Of a stretch of DNA of 64,000 bases, positions 8,430-18,438 are shown one piece after another. Within the stretch, counting starts at the first letter, position 1; each line of letters opens with the position of its first letter. This DNA comes from Candidatus Bathyarchaeota archaeon (GTDB taxonomy: Archaea > Thermoproteota > Bathyarchaeia > TCS64): NCBI GenBank assembly GCA_026014815.1, contig JAOZHP010000088.1, forward strand, positions 1 through 64,000, in the 5' to 3' direction. The notes beneath the pieces were generated by a model. That model ran no database searches and had not been told where the DNA came from. It saw only the letters and a list, made by a program, of their open reading frames with translations. Both the position numbers and the translations under genes were made by a program.

Positions 8430-10231
8430 GGCTTATCCCAGGTATACTCCATTACGCGCTGGTAGGCTTCCTCGTACTCCTCGACGCCGAATGGGTTGAT
8501 TACACGCATCTTGAGGAGCCTGTCCACTGCTAGTTGCTTGAGCTCCGCCTCATCCTCATAGTGATCTCTGTAAGCTTTGTACTCTTTTGCGAACTTGATG
8601 AGGTTCCTGACGTTTATGGGCACCAGGTAGCGCATCCTGTCAACCTCTTGCTTGATCCAGACAGCGAAGTTGAAGACATCCTCGGGCAATGCGTACCTTG
8701 CCAGTAACGCCTGTATACTCTCTATCGGCGTCTTGTTCCAGATGATGGTCTTACCGAACCTGTCAAGGAACTCTGGGTCAGGCGTGTCCTGCACCGTGTT
8801 ATCTAGGTTGCTCGCAGCGACCACAGTGAACTCATCTGGGAGGCTATACTGTTTTCCATCCACTGGGTTCGTGAATGTCTTGTTGTTCATGGCCTCGAAG
8901 AGGATACCCTGTGTCCTTGGCTTAAGCTTCATCACCGAGTCCAAGTAGAGTATTGGTGCCTCTTCCTCTTCATGGACTATCCTCATTAACAACCCGTTAT
9001 GCACGGCGTCACCACCTGCGGGTGGGTTATACCCTGCCACCAGTTCTCTTTGAGTGACATCCTCGTCACAATGGAGGTAGACGCCACCCAACTGGTTCTT
9101 GAGTTGCAGAAGAGTCTCGGTCTTTCCCTCGCCGTGAGGACCCAGCAGAAGGACGTTGTCGTGTAACCTGACTGCTTTTAATAGTCTCTTGATCTCGTGG
9201 TTGTGGCCCTTTACTGCTTTGATTAGTTCATCGTAGACTGGGTCTTTCTCCTCTGGTGGCTCCTCTGTAGCGGGCTCTGGCTGTGCTTCCTCTATTGGAT
9301 CAGCGGTAAGTTCAAGCTCTAACTCGGGCTCAAAAACTTGCTCTACTTGTGGTTCTAACTCAAGCTCAGGCTGGAAGACTGGCTCTGGCTCTATGAATAG
9401 CTCTGGCTCCGCGATCTTTTCAGTCTCAGCTATAGCCTCGATTTCCGTTACAAGCTCATTCTGCGGCTCTGGCTCGACCTCTGGTTCTACGTGCTCGTAC
9501 TCCCAATCCACGCTTGCTTCGAATAACTCAATCATCTCTGAGAGATCGAAGATCACAGGACCCTGCATCTCTGCCGGTGCGTTAAGAGCGGTCACAATGC
9601 TTGAGAAAACTATCTTGTAGTGGTGGAGGTTCCTCTGTATCTCCTTGAGTTTTACGACGTCTTCCTCGGTGCTTCCCCCGACGCCGAGGCTGTTCCGTTT
9701 GGCTCTGAGCCTCATGATGCTATCCGAGACTTTCTCGATTACTCCTCTGAGGCGCGTGAACTCCCGCATGAACCCCTCAGTGGATAGCTCTCCTCGTGCC
9801 CTCTCTTCCTGCTTCTCCTCGACGAGCCTCTTGGTGTCTTGAAGTATCTCCCCTGCCTCGACAACCTCGTCCCCAATGTCGGTGTAAAGCTCGATGATCT
9901 GACGTGTCTTCAGCATATAGTCCGTGTAGTGCTTCTGGAAGGCCTCGTGGCTGATCTTCCCCTGTTCAGCCAGTTCCAGTGCCTTCACTCTCCACAATAG
10001 GTACTTGGCGAGTCTGCCCTCTGGTTCTTCCTCTGGAAGAATCTCTGGTTCTGCTACTTCGAGTACCTGCACCTGGGCTCCTTGATTAACATGAAGTTCC
10101 TCTGATGCCTCTATCTGGGGCTGCCTCTTGGGTTTAGGTGGCAGATTTTCTCCGCAGTTGATGCAGGACGGGCTCCAAGGTACCACTGCGTTACAACTGG
10201 TGCATGTGACGTGCTCGTCGGGGAAGGACAC
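8426..10231 (-). CDS. MoxR-type AAA ATPase with N-terminal zinc ribbon and acidic low-complexity linker
   Basis: CTSCNAVVPWSPSCINCGENL; EPEPE-rich segment; Walker A LLGPHGEGKTETLL; ILYLDSV; sensor VVAASNLDN. Confidence 0.85.
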   Translation of the reverse strand: MSFPDEHVTCTSCNAVVPWSPSCINCGENLPPKPKRQPQIEASEELHVNQGAQVQVLEVAEPEILPEEEPEGRLAKYLLWRVKALELAEQGKISHEAFQKHYTDYMLKTRQIIELYTDIGDEVVEAGEILQDTKRLVEEKQEERARGELSTEGFMREFTRLRGVIEKVSDSIMRLRAKRNSLGVGGSTEEDVVKLKEIQRNLHHYKIVFSSIVTALNAPAEMQGPVIFDLSEMIELFEASVDWEYEHVEPEVEPEPQNELVTEIEAIAETEKIAEPELFIEPEPVFQPELELEPQVEQVFEPELELELTADPIEEAQPEPATEEPPEEKDPVYDELIKAVKGHNHEIKRLLKAVRLHDNVLLLGPHGEGKTETLLQLKNQLGGVYLHCDEDVTQRELVAGYNPPAGGDAVHNGLLMRIVHEEEEAPILYLDSVMKLKPRTQGILFEAMNNKTFTNPVDGKQYSLPDEFTVVAASNLDNTVQDTPDPEFLDRFGKTIIWNKTPIESIQALLARYALPEDVFNFAVWIKQEVDRMRYLVPINVRNLIKFAKEYKAYRDHYEDEAELKQLAVDRLLKMRVINPFGVEEYEEAYQRVMEYTWDKP

Positions 10232-10298
10232 GGTTGTTCGTTTGCCGTTACGTGTTCTTACGTATATATTTTCGAGATCGATGATCCATTAGAGTAAC

Positions 10299-10306
10299 AA
10301 ATATAT
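10299..10306 (+). promoter_or_regulatory. Putative TATA box of tRNA-Gly
   Basis: AAATATAT about 28 nt upstream of the mature tRNA 5' end. Confidence 0.5.
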
Positions 10307-10333
10307 CCGGCATTACGCGTCTATGGTGTGCGA

Positions 10334-10407
10334 GCGACCGTGGTCTAGTGGTAAGATTTCTGCCTGCCACGCAGGGGGCCCGGGTTCGATCCCCGGCGGT
10401 CGCACCA
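10334..10407 (+). tRNA. tRNA-Gly (GCC anticodon), CCA encoded
   Basis: GCGACCG...CGGTCGC acceptor stem, CCGGGTTCGATCCCCGG T-arm, anticodon arm CTGCCTGCCACGCAG, terminal ACCA. Confidence 0.95.
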
Positions 10408-10707
10408 TTATTCTTGTAACCGTGTTAAGAGTGGCTCCAGCACAGGGTTTGTACAAAGTGACTTGGAATTACGCGGAAAAAATGATCCGGGTTACTGGGT
10501 ATAAGCGTTTTTCGTGTGTGTGACCTAGAAGGGTGAGGGGGTGTCCGTCATCGCCGCGTTTTTACGTATTTTAATGGCGCACTCGCACCGTTTTTTCCAT
10601 TGATCGTGAATGATTCTGTGCGTTTCTGGGGCTTATTCTAGGTGTTTCATGTTGACTCCTCTGTGTTTGGTAGGATTCATATCTAGTTGTCTGTTATACT
10701 GTGTGTA

Positions 10708-11541
10708 ATGTCAAAGGTTGCTGTGATAAAAGGCATGAGAGGCTTGGAGCCTGTTTACAGGGCGCTGGATCTGATCCCCTACAAGGAAGTGCTGGAGCCG
10801 TGGGGCACGGTGCTTGTGAAGCCGAACCTCATCACATCCCACACATATGAGACGGGGATCACCACCGACCCGATCGTAATTGAGGCGGTGATCAATAGGA
10901 TGCATGATCTTGGAAAGAAAGCCATCGTGGTGGAGACCGAAGGAGGCATCACTTCCCCGGACAAGGCGATACACACAACGGGCATGATGGAGGTCATCGA
11001 GAGGCTCGGAGCCGAGTACGTGAACATGAGGAAGCTGGAGGACAAGGTGGAGCTTGTGGTGGAGGAGCCGAGGAAGGTGAAAAAGTTCAAGGTTGCACGG
11101 ATCGCCACCGAGTCAGCCATCATCACAGTTCCTACGATGAAGACCCTGCACCACACCAGCATCACCATGGGCCTCAAGAACATGTTCGGGATGCTCACCA
11201 CAAGGAGTAAGTTCGGCATGCATCCAATGGGGATGAGTAACGTCATCTATGATATCTGCAAGACGCTACCCCCCACCATGAGTGTCATTGACGGCTTCTA
11301 TGGAAAATCAGGGAAAGGCCCATGGCAAGGAGAACCAGTGAAGATGGACACCATAATCGCCAGCACCGACCCTATTGCGGCGGACGCTACGGCTGCAAGG
11401 TGCATAGGCATAGACCCCATGACAATTGACCACGTTAAGTGGCTGCATGAGGCTGGAATGGGCGAGATCAGTGACATCGAGGTCCTGGGTGACGGTATCG
11501 AGGCCGTGTTCAAGAAATGGGATAGGGGATTGGAAGATTAG
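10708..11541 (+). CDS. DUF362 domain-containing protein (paralog 1)
   Basis: SKVAVIKGMRGLEPVYRALDLIPY...LVKPNLIT...TDPIVIEAVI; closely similar to ORF at 42840. Confidence 0.82.
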   Translation: MSKVAVIKGMRGLEPVYRALDLIPYKEVLEPWGTVLVKPNLITSHTYETGITTDPIVIEAVINRMHDLGKKAIVVETEGGITSPDKAIHTTGMMEVIERLGAEYVNMRKLEDKVELVVEEPRKVKKFKVARIATESAIITVPTMKTLHHTSITMGLKNMFGMLTTRSKFGMHPMGMSNVIYDICKTLPPTMSVIDGFYGKSGKGPWQGEPVKMDTIIASTDPIAADATAARCIGIDPMTIDHVKWLHEAGMGEISDIEVLGDGIEAVFKKWDRGLED

Positions 11542-12392
11542 GGTCTCGCGGGGGTCAAGACTAAGTTCCTGAACTCGACGGCCCTGTGGTCGCCTTGAAG
11601 CATAATGGGGCCGGGGACCCCCTCGTTTGAGTCCAGTGCACCCCCCGTCAAGCCAGGTATTTCCTGTCGATCTATTATGGTTTCCCCGTTGAACACTATT
11701 GTGACCCAACGGCCAATGAAGGTGATGTCGTAGGTATTCCACTCTCTTACCGGTTTTGTCATCTTCTTTGAGGGCTTAAGGTACCCGTAGATGGACCCCG
11801 TTGACCCGTCATCTGGCTCCCTGTCATGGTCGTCCAGTATCTGTATCTCGTACCTGCCCCTTAGGTAGATGCCGCTGTTGCCCTTCTCAGGGACCCTCCA
11901 CTCTGCGTGAAGCTTGAAATCAGTGTACTTGTCCCTGGTTATGATGTCGACGCTGGGAGGAGTATTACTGAGAACCCCTTCTTTGATCCCCCAGCCGCTT
12001 GTGTATTCTGAGAACCGTTGTCCCCAGTTAGACAAGTCCTCCCCGATGAGGTTTATCGGCTCTCCCCACTCCACCTCTCTGTACTCAAGTTTAGGCGCAG
12101 GGACAGCGGTGAACTCAACCCAGTTATCGTTCTCGTCGTTGGTCTCTCCAGTAATCTCATCGTCAACGAGGGTTCCTTTGAAAACGAGGTCTCCCTTATG
12201 TTTCTCGTATTGTGAGGGGAGCCTAAAATACAGCTCTTCACCTTCATAGTTGACCTCAGTCATGGGTCTTGCGCTGCCCTCGATACCGACGAATCTACCG
12301 CTGAGCTTCCCTCCCTCATCGGTGATCTCAAACCATGAGGCGTGGACCCTCTTTAAACCGTGAACTGTAACGTCCCATCGGCCTTGAATCAT
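11538..12392 (-). CDS. DUF1080 (3-keto-disaccharide hydrolase-like, concanavalin-fold) protein
   Basis: EWRVPEKGNSGIYLRGRYEIQILDDH ... REWNTYDITFIGRWVTIVFNGETIIDRQ; start at internal Met 12392 avoids overlap with upstream gene. Confidence 0.82.
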   Translation of the reverse strand: MIQGRWDVTVHGLKRVHASWFEITDEGGKLSGRFVGIEGSARPMTEVNYEGEELYFRLPSQYEKHKGDLVFKGTLVDDEITGETNDENDNWVEFTAVPAPKLEYREVEWGEPINLIGEDLSNWGQRFSEYTSGWGIKEGVLSNTPPSVDIITRDKYTDFKLHAEWRVPEKGNSGIYLRGRYEIQILDDHDREPDDGSTGSIYGYLKPSKKMTKPVREWNTYDITFIGRWVTIVFNGETIIDRQEIPGLTGGALDSNEGVPGPIMLQGDHRAVEFRNLVLTPARP

Positions 12393-12408
12393 CTTATCAT
12401 CATTACTC

Positions 12409-13872
12409 TTAATCTGGTTGATCGAAGGGCCAGATTGGACGTGGAATGTTCTGGTACGTGAACCATTCAAGGTTCGGCGTGGTTAACCCGGGAGCGTCCA
12501 CTTCGAGAACCATTTTACTGAAGGGCTCGTATGCTGCCCTGAAGTGGCCCCTGCTCTTCAGTACCAGTATCTTCTTGTCGGTGGGCTCGATACCGTTCCG
12601 TCTGTAGACCTCGGGGTCGTTGGGCGCGTGACTCCTCTCTGTGAGAATAATCTCAATCCCGTTTACGTCGATGACGGCTGTACGGCCGACATCCGCTGGG
12701 ACTCCAATCGCCATCGCTTTGTGGATGAACCGGCCGTCAGTAATGGTACGTACAACGCCAGTGACCTCTAGCGGTTCTCCGTGGAAGTCATCAGTCTTGG
12801 CTCCTATCTTCATGGTGATTGTGCCCTTTACTCCTGCTTCGATGGCTCTCTGGACGGCCTCTGGGTCTTTGATGCATGCGATTCCCACGTTCTTTGCTCC
12901 CTTTTTAAGCAACTCGCGGAGTATCTCTGTGCCGTCTCCTGGGGCTCCTCCTCCCGGGTTGTCTGCCACGTCAGCGAGGACTATTGGTCCCTCGGGGGCA
13001 TCCATCGCGGTCTTCACCGCTTCATCGATGGGTGTCAGGGGCTTGAGGAACTCTTCTCTTAGGTTCCACATCTGTGCTCCAAGCTCGTCAGCTAGTTTCT
13101 GGGCTAGCTTGGGGTCGTTATCTGTGACTGCCACGACTGCTGAGCCTACCCTTTTGACGTCTGCGTATGGGAACGCCGGGAATAGACATACGTTGAGGAC
13201 GCCTGTTTGTTCCTCCATTCGCCTAGCGGTCTCCAATAGTTTGACCATAGGTCCTTCTGCTGTCCTCTGGTTGATTGTTGGGGGTAGCATACGGAGCTTC
13301 TTGTGGGCTACTGTGGGCTTTATCTTGCCTCTGATTGTCTTCATCAGTGCCTCCGCTGCCTCGACTCCTCTCTCATACATGTCCACGTGAGGGTTGGTGT
13401 CGTAGCCGAAGATGGCGTCACAGTTTTCTACTATCATATCCGAGATAAGGCCGTGAAGATCAAGGGTGATTATTATTGGAGTTTCACCTACCAGCTTCTT
13501 TACTTCCCTGAGTAGTGTTCCCTCTGCCTCAGGCACGTTCTCGGCGACCATGGCTCCGTGGAGGGCGAGAAGAACACCATCTATTTTTCCAGCCTGCTTT
13601 ATTTCATTCTTGATATATTCAACAATCTTCCAGTAATCCGCGTTCCGGAGTGGTCCAGCCGGTGTGGCTCCCGCCGCTATGGTTGGGATGTACTCGACTT
13701 CTTCACGCTCAAAGACTTCAATGTAGCCTCCGATTCCGCTTCTTGTTCCCCTGAGAGTCGCTACGATCTCTTCCCCGTACTTGGGTCTAAAATCGCTCAT
13801 AGTCGTCTTGACGGTGCTGAATGTGTTGGTCTCGTGACTCATCGAACCTATAATTACGCGATATCCTACCAT
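12409..13872 (-). CDS. M81 family (microcystinase C/MlrC-like) metallopeptidase (paralog 1)
   Basis: RVIIGSMSHETNTFS ... GVLLALHGAMVAENVPEAEGTLLREVK ... TLDLHG ... ADVADNPGGGAPGDGTEILRELL. Confidence 0.92.
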   Translation of the reverse strand: MVGYRVIIGSMSHETNTFSTVKTTMSDFRPKYGEEIVATLRGTRSGIGGYIEVFEREEVEYIPTIAAGATPAGPLRNADYWKIVEYIKNEIKQAGKIDGVLLALHGAMVAENVPEAEGTLLREVKKLVGETPIIITLDLHGLISDMIVENCDAIFGYDTNPHVDMYERGVEAAEALMKTIRGKIKPTVAHKKLRMLPPTINQRTAEGPMVKLLETARRMEEQTGVLNVCLFPAFPYADVKRVGSAVVAVTDNDPKLAQKLADELGAQMWNLREEFLKPLTPIDEAVKTAMDAPEGPIVLADVADNPGGGAPGDGTEILRELLKKGAKNVGIACIKDPEAVQRAIEAGVKGTITMKIGAKTDDFHGEPLEVTGVVRTITDGRFIHKAMAIGVPADVGRTAVIDVNGIEIILTERSHAPNDPEVYRRNGIEPTDKKILVLKSRGHFRAAYEPFSKMVLEVDAPGLTTPNLEWFTYQNIPRPIWPFDQPD

Positions 13873-14081
13873 GTGTAAGATTTGATTGATGTAATATTAA
13901 AAACGGGAAGTGAAATGAATTTAAGACTGAATAAAGATAAAATCCAGTACCTAAACCCAAAATAGAAGCCCTTAGCCTCGTAAACAAGCAGCTGTGAGAC
14001 CTTATTCTGAACGATTATCTTTTATTTGGTACCTGAATTAGGCAAACATTATCTATCCCCCCCGGCTCTTTTTTGGCTATT

Positions 14082-15245
14082 ATGAAGAAGATACTAGAGA
14101 ACATAAAGATCCTAGACTTCACACACGTATGGTACGGGCCATACACCACGATGATGCTGGCCGAGCTTGGCGCAGAGGTAACCAAAGTAGAGCCCCCGTG
14201 GGGAACCATCGGCAGGATGGGGCCAGGCGAGCTGCATCACGGCACAAGCACCACCTTCTACGCCCTCAACCTCAACAAGAAGGGCATAAGCATGGACCTC
14301 AAGAACCCAGAGGTCAAGGAGATGATCAAGGAGCTGGTAAAGCAGAGCGACGTGGTCATCCAGAACTTCGCCCCCGGCACCATGGAGCGCCTTGGCTTAG
14401 GGTATGACGTCCTCAAGGAGTGGAACCCTAAGATCATATACGCTGCCTTAAGCGGATTCGGCCAAACAGGTCCCTACAGCAGGTACGGCAGCTACGCCGT
14501 CATCGCTGAGGCTATCAGCGGCCACACATACTCCACAGGCAAGGGTATCAACATCGATCATCCACCGGTCACAATGGCTGGCGCTATGGGCGACCTGGGA
14601 CCAGCCATGTACGCCGCCTTCAGCATAATGGCAGCCATCAGGTACCGTGACCAGACGGGCGAAGGTCAAATGATTGATTGTGCACAGATTGACACCATGG
14701 TCGCGTTCAACTGCTGCGCTAGCGTTGCCTACGATCTGATAGGAGAGAGCCCAATCCAGCGCAGGGCCCAGCGTCCACGTGACCCACAGAGGATCTGGGG
14801 AGTATTGCCGGTTAAGGACGGCTGGATCCAGATCGCCGGTGAGAGAGGCAAGGCCATCGAGAACCTGAAGCAGGAGCTGGGCGTGGACGAGGTGAACAAG
14901 GACCTTGTGCTTGAGAAGATTAAGGACATGACCAAGATGGAGGCCTTCAAGTGGCTGGCAGACTTGGGCTTCCCCTGCGCACCCATCTACGAGGCATACG
15001 AAGCCATGAGCGACCCCCACTTAGAGGCACGTGACATGTGGGTCGAGGTGGAGCACAAGGTCGCAGGCAAGTACATGATACCCAACTTCCCAGTAAAGTT
15101 CAGCAAGAGCCCGGGAGAAGTTAACAGGGCAGCCCCCATGTTAGGGGAGCACACCCGCATGGTCCTTAAGGAGAAGCTGGGTAAGACCGACGAGGAGCTT
15201 GACGCCTTGGAGAAGCAGGGCGCCATAGTCCAGTGGAAGGGGTAA
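14082..15245 (+). CDS. CaiB/BaiF family (class III) CoA-transferase
   Basis: ILDFTHVWYGPYTTMMLAELGAEVTKVEPP...RLGLGYDVLKEWNPKIIYAALSGFGQTGPY. Confidence 0.94.
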   Translation: MKKILENIKILDFTHVWYGPYTTMMLAELGAEVTKVEPPWGTIGRMGPGELHHGTSTTFYALNLNKKGISMDLKNPEVKEMIKELVKQSDVVIQNFAPGTMERLGLGYDVLKEWNPKIIYAALSGFGQTGPYSRYGSYAVIAEAISGHTYSTGKGINIDHPPVTMAGAMGDLGPAMYAAFSIMAAIRYRDQTGEGQMIDCAQIDTMVAFNCCASVAYDLIGESPIQRRAQRPRDPQRIWGVLPVKDGWIQIAGERGKAIENLKQELGVDEVNKDLVLEKIKDMTKMEAFKWLADLGFPCAPIYEAYEAMSDPHLEARDMWVEVEHKVAGKYMIPNFPVKFSKSPGEVNRAAPMLGEHTRMVLKEKLGKTDEELDALEKQGAIVQWKG

Positions 15246-15256
15246 CCTCTTTTACT

Positions 15257-15829
15257 CTATTTTGATACAAATCTATTCTTTTTGATGTAGAATCTGAGTT
15301 CTTTAGGTAGGTCTTTGGTTACACCTATTCTGTGGCTGGTACCTATCTCGAACTCCATCTCGTTACCTTTTACATGAATAGTGCATGACTCGTCTGTGAT
15401 AGGTAAACCGTTGAGGTTTTTTGTGACTCTCAGAGCAACTGTGAGCTTCCCGGGGCCACTGGTGAGATCAGTCTCTTTCTTTTTTGGTCTGTTTCTCTGC
15501 ATTGTCTCGATGCCTTTTGTGGGCTCGATGGCACGAATCAGGATGCCTCCCACCCCATCATCGTGAGCTATGAAGTTGAGCATCCAGTACCGGTGTACGT
15601 TGTAGATGAAGAGGTGTCCCGGCTCCTCAAACATGACACGGTTGTACTGTTTCTTGCCGTGGTAAGCCCTTGACGCCGGGTCATCTACACCGTAATATGC
15701 CTCGGTCTCCACGATTATCCCTTCAAGATACTCGTCGTCCAGCTTTCTGACCAAAACTTTGCCAAGAAGACCCTTAGCAACCTCTGCTGTGTCCCGTGAA
15801 TAGAATTTCTTGTCGAGGACACGGTTCAT
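15257..15829 (-). CDS. DNA-3-methyladenine glycosylase (AAG/Mpg family)
   Basis: AKGLLGKVLVRKLDDEYLEGIIVETEAYYGVDDPASRAYHGK ... GPGKLTVAL. Confidence 0.94.
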   Translation of the reverse strand: MNRVLDKKFYSRDTAEVAKGLLGKVLVRKLDDEYLEGIIVETEAYYGVDDPASRAYHGKKQYNRVMFEEPGHLFIYNVHRYWMLNFIAHDDGVGGILIRAIEPTKGIETMQRNRPKKKETDLTSGPGKLTVALRVTKNLNGLPITDESCTIHVKGNEMEFEIGTSHRIGVTKDLPKELRFYIKKNRFVSK

Positions 15830-15892
15830 AATCCAATTATGATTAACGTCACTTGTTCATTTTCGGGGAGCTGAACCATTAATAATTTCAGT

Positions 15893-16714
15893 TTGAACGC
15901 GTCTCCGATATGTAAGACTTTGCGGGATGATAACTTGGCAGAAATCGACTGGAAAAACATACTACATGAGCTAGCGGAAAACATCAAGAACAGGGTTTAC
16001 ACGGTGATCCCCAGACGGCACAGTATGCCGGTTAACAAGTTCAAAGACCTCCTTGACTCTCAGGCTCAGGAAGCTATAATCAACACCATCAACGAGCACA
16101 GCATCCCCGTCACCCTCATCAGCGAGGAGGGGGACGAGACCTTCGGTACAGGAGATTATGTTATTGTGGCTGATCCCGTGGACGGTACAACGAACCTCGC
16201 TAGGGGGCTTCCACCTTCGGTGACGAGCATCAGCGTAAGCCGGACAGACCAACAGAGCGGCGTCTTCGCCGGCATTATACTGAACCTCAACACTGGGGAG
16301 ACCTATTACGCTGAGAAGGACCGAGGGGCTTTCCAAGAAGCATGGACACTTCAAACCGCTGAACCTGTCCCTTTCCGTGAAGCACTGGTGTCCATGGATA
16401 TCAGTAAATCCCCCAGACTTGACGTGATCAAACCTCTTATCGAGGAGAATCGCCACCTACGAGGGATAGGCTGCAGCGCCATGAGTCTGTGCCACGTCGC
16501 CTCTGGTGTCCTCGACGCCCACTTCGACCTCAGAGGCATCATCAGAGCCACCGACATCTCAGCTGGACTCCTAATCCTCAGGGAGGCAGGAGGCGTTTAC
16601 ACCATTGACGGGGAACTCTTCGGAGACATGCCCCTAAGACAAGACACCCACGTGGATTTCATCGCAGCGTCATCCATGCATCTCCTCAACGAGATACAAA
16701 GGCTACTTGGGTAA
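15893..16714 (+). CDS. Inositol monophosphatase/FBPase-like family protein
   Basis: VADPVDGTTNLARGLPPSVTSISV; ISEEGDE; metal-binding signature DPVDGT. Confidence 0.9.
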   Translation: MNASPICKTLRDDNLAEIDWKNILHELAENIKNRVYTVIPRRHSMPVNKFKDLLDSQAQEAIINTINEHSIPVTLISEEGDETFGTGDYVIVADPVDGTTNLARGLPPSVTSISVSRTDQQSGVFAGIILNLNTGETYYAEKDRGAFQEAWTLQTAEPVPFREALVSMDISKSPRLDVIKPLIEENRHLRGIGCSAMSLCHVASGVLDAHFDLRGIIRATDISAGLLILREAGGVYTIDGELFGDMPLRQDTHVDFIAASSMHLLNEIQRLLG

Positions 16715-16719
16715 CAAAC

Positions 16720-17409
16720 ATGAAGCATCCCTCGACTCCCCTCAAAGCCACTCTGCTTGAACGCCCTAACAGGTTCCTCGGCGTCGTTGAGCTCAACGGT
16801 GAGAAGACTCTGGCACACATCCCCAACCCTGGGAGGATGCATGAACTAATGGTGCCGGGTACAACCGTCTATGTCCTTGAGAAACAGGGTGATCACAGAA
16901 AGACAGGGTACGACTTGACCCTCGTGGAGTACGCCGGCACCCTCGTCAGCATCGACTCCCGGCTACCCAACAAACTCCTCGCGGAAGCCATCACCCAGGA
17001 CGAGTTACAGGAGTTCTCTGGCTATCGGGTGAACAGGATGGAGCCCAGCTACCTTGACTCAAGGCTCGACCTTCTCCTCACAGACAGCAACAAGCAGGCA
17101 ATGGTGGAAGCAAAATCCTGCACTCTCGTCGAGGATGGAATAGCTCTTTTCCCTGACGCCCCCACGAAGCGTGGGGCACGCCACATGAACACCCTCGTGA
17201 AAGCACTCAAAGATGGAAGGTCAGCTGTTTGCTTCATTATTCAGCGGGGAGACGCCAAGGAGTTCAGGCCCAACGAGGCGATGGACCCTATTTTCGCTGA
17301 GGCACTCAGGAACGCGGGGAGAAAAGGCGTTGAGATATACGCGTACACCTCAGAAATCACCTTTATAGGCGCTTCCATCCGTGATCGCATCCCAGTGAAC
17401 CTAGATTGA
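16720..17409 (+). CDS. sfsA: SfsA family DNA/RNA nuclease
   Basis: LLERPNRFLGVVELNGEKTLAHIPNPGRMHELMVPGTTVYV ... AMVEAKSCTLVEDGIALFPDAPTKRGARH. Confidence 0.94.
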   Translation: MKHPSTPLKATLLERPNRFLGVVELNGEKTLAHIPNPGRMHELMVPGTTVYVLEKQGDHRKTGYDLTLVEYAGTLVSIDSRLPNKLLAEAITQDELQEFSGYRVNRMEPSYLDSRLDLLLTDSNKQAMVEAKSCTLVEDGIALFPDAPTKRGARHMNTLVKALKDGRSAVCFIIQRGDAKEFRPNEAMDPIFAEALRNAGRKGVEIYAYTSEITFIGASIRDRIPVNLD

Positions 17410-17622
17410 GTTAAGGTTACACCGTATAAGCCACTTTTATCCGTCTTTAACCAAAATAAGCCAAAAAACAGGTTATTGCGTACAAGTGACTCGGATACAG
17501 TTTTTAAGCAACACGCCATCTTATTCACGCTAAGAGGCAAATGAATGGGAAAAATCGCTTCCACCACGAAGCCAGTGGAACCCAGGATGAACCCTGTCCC
17601 AGATACACATTGAGATGATACC

Positions 17623-18438
17623 GTGTCCAGACCCAACGATATAGACGAAGACATTGACAAAAAAACAGACGTTATCGAGCGCCGCTACGAGGAAGAAGCC
17701 TTATTCAAGGACAAGAACCGGGAAGACTTCCGGGTTATAGAGGAGGTGTTCGACCGCCTCACAGTACAGGGAATACTCAGGTTCTTCAAACGAGGCATCA
17801 TAAAAGACCTCCATGGCGTCGTCAAGACCGGTAAGGAGGCCAGGGTCTACTTCGCCACTGACAAGGACGACAGGGAGCTAGCCATCAAGATATACTATAC
17901 TCACACAGCCGAGTTCCGTAAGGGTATGATGCAGTACATTCAGGGAGACCCACGATTCAAACGCGTGCGAAAACAGTCACGCGCCGTCATCTACACATGG
18001 AACCAGAAAGAGTACAGCAACCTCCAGCTCTGCTTTAACGCGGGAGTAAACTCCCCTGAGCCCATCGCGTTCTATAGGAACATACTGGTGATGACCTTCA
18101 TCGGCGAGGACGGGTTATCTACACCCCTTCTCAGAGAGCTGGACCCCGAGGACCCGTCAGGGTTCTATGAGCTAGTCCTTCATGAGATGCAGCTCATGTG
18201 GCAGAAAGCGGGGCTCGTCCACGGTGACCTAAGCGAGTACAACATAATGGTACAAGATGAAAAACCCGTGATATTTGATGTGAGCCAAGCCATGCTCACA
18301 GGTCACCCAATGGCGAATATGTTAATAGAACGAGATATTCAAAATATAAACAATTATTTTAGCAGACTAGACGTAGAGACGAGGGACCCAAAGGAACTAA
18401 AGGAGTGGATAACCGGTGGAACAGAAGACGTATATTAA
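17623..18438 (+). CDS. rio1: RIO1-type serine protein kinase
   Basis: GVVKTGKEARVYFA...LAIKIYYT...VHGDLSEYNIMVQDEKPVIFDVSQAMLTGHP. Confidence 0.95.
   Translation: MSRPNDIDEDIDKKTDVIERRYEEEALFKDKNREDFRVIEEVFDRLTVQGILRFFKRGIIKDLHGVVKTGKEARVYFATDKDDRELAIKIYYTHTAEFRKGMMQYIQGDPRFKRVRKQSRAVIYTWNQKEYSNLQLCFNAGVNSPEPIAFYRNILVMTFIGEDGLSTPLLRELDPEDPSGFYELVLHEMQLMWQKAGLVHGDLSEYNIMVQDEKPVIFDVSQAMLTGHPMANMLIERDIQNINNYFSRLDVETRDPKELKEWITGGTEDVY

Noticed and set aside
9250-9510. Repetitive CTCTGGCTC/CTCAAGCTC DNA as a nucleotide repeat element
   Set aside because: Explained by the Glu/Pro-rich coding linker of the MoxR-type ATPase
12641-13390. 249-aa + strand ORF
   Set aside because: Lies wholly antisense to the well-supported MlrC gene; Ser/Ala/Thr-rich shadow composition
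17541-17620. Two overlapping 22-25 codon ORFs just upstream of RIO1 as a possible leader peptide
   Set aside because: Too short, overlapping in two frames, no recognisable family and no conserved feature visible
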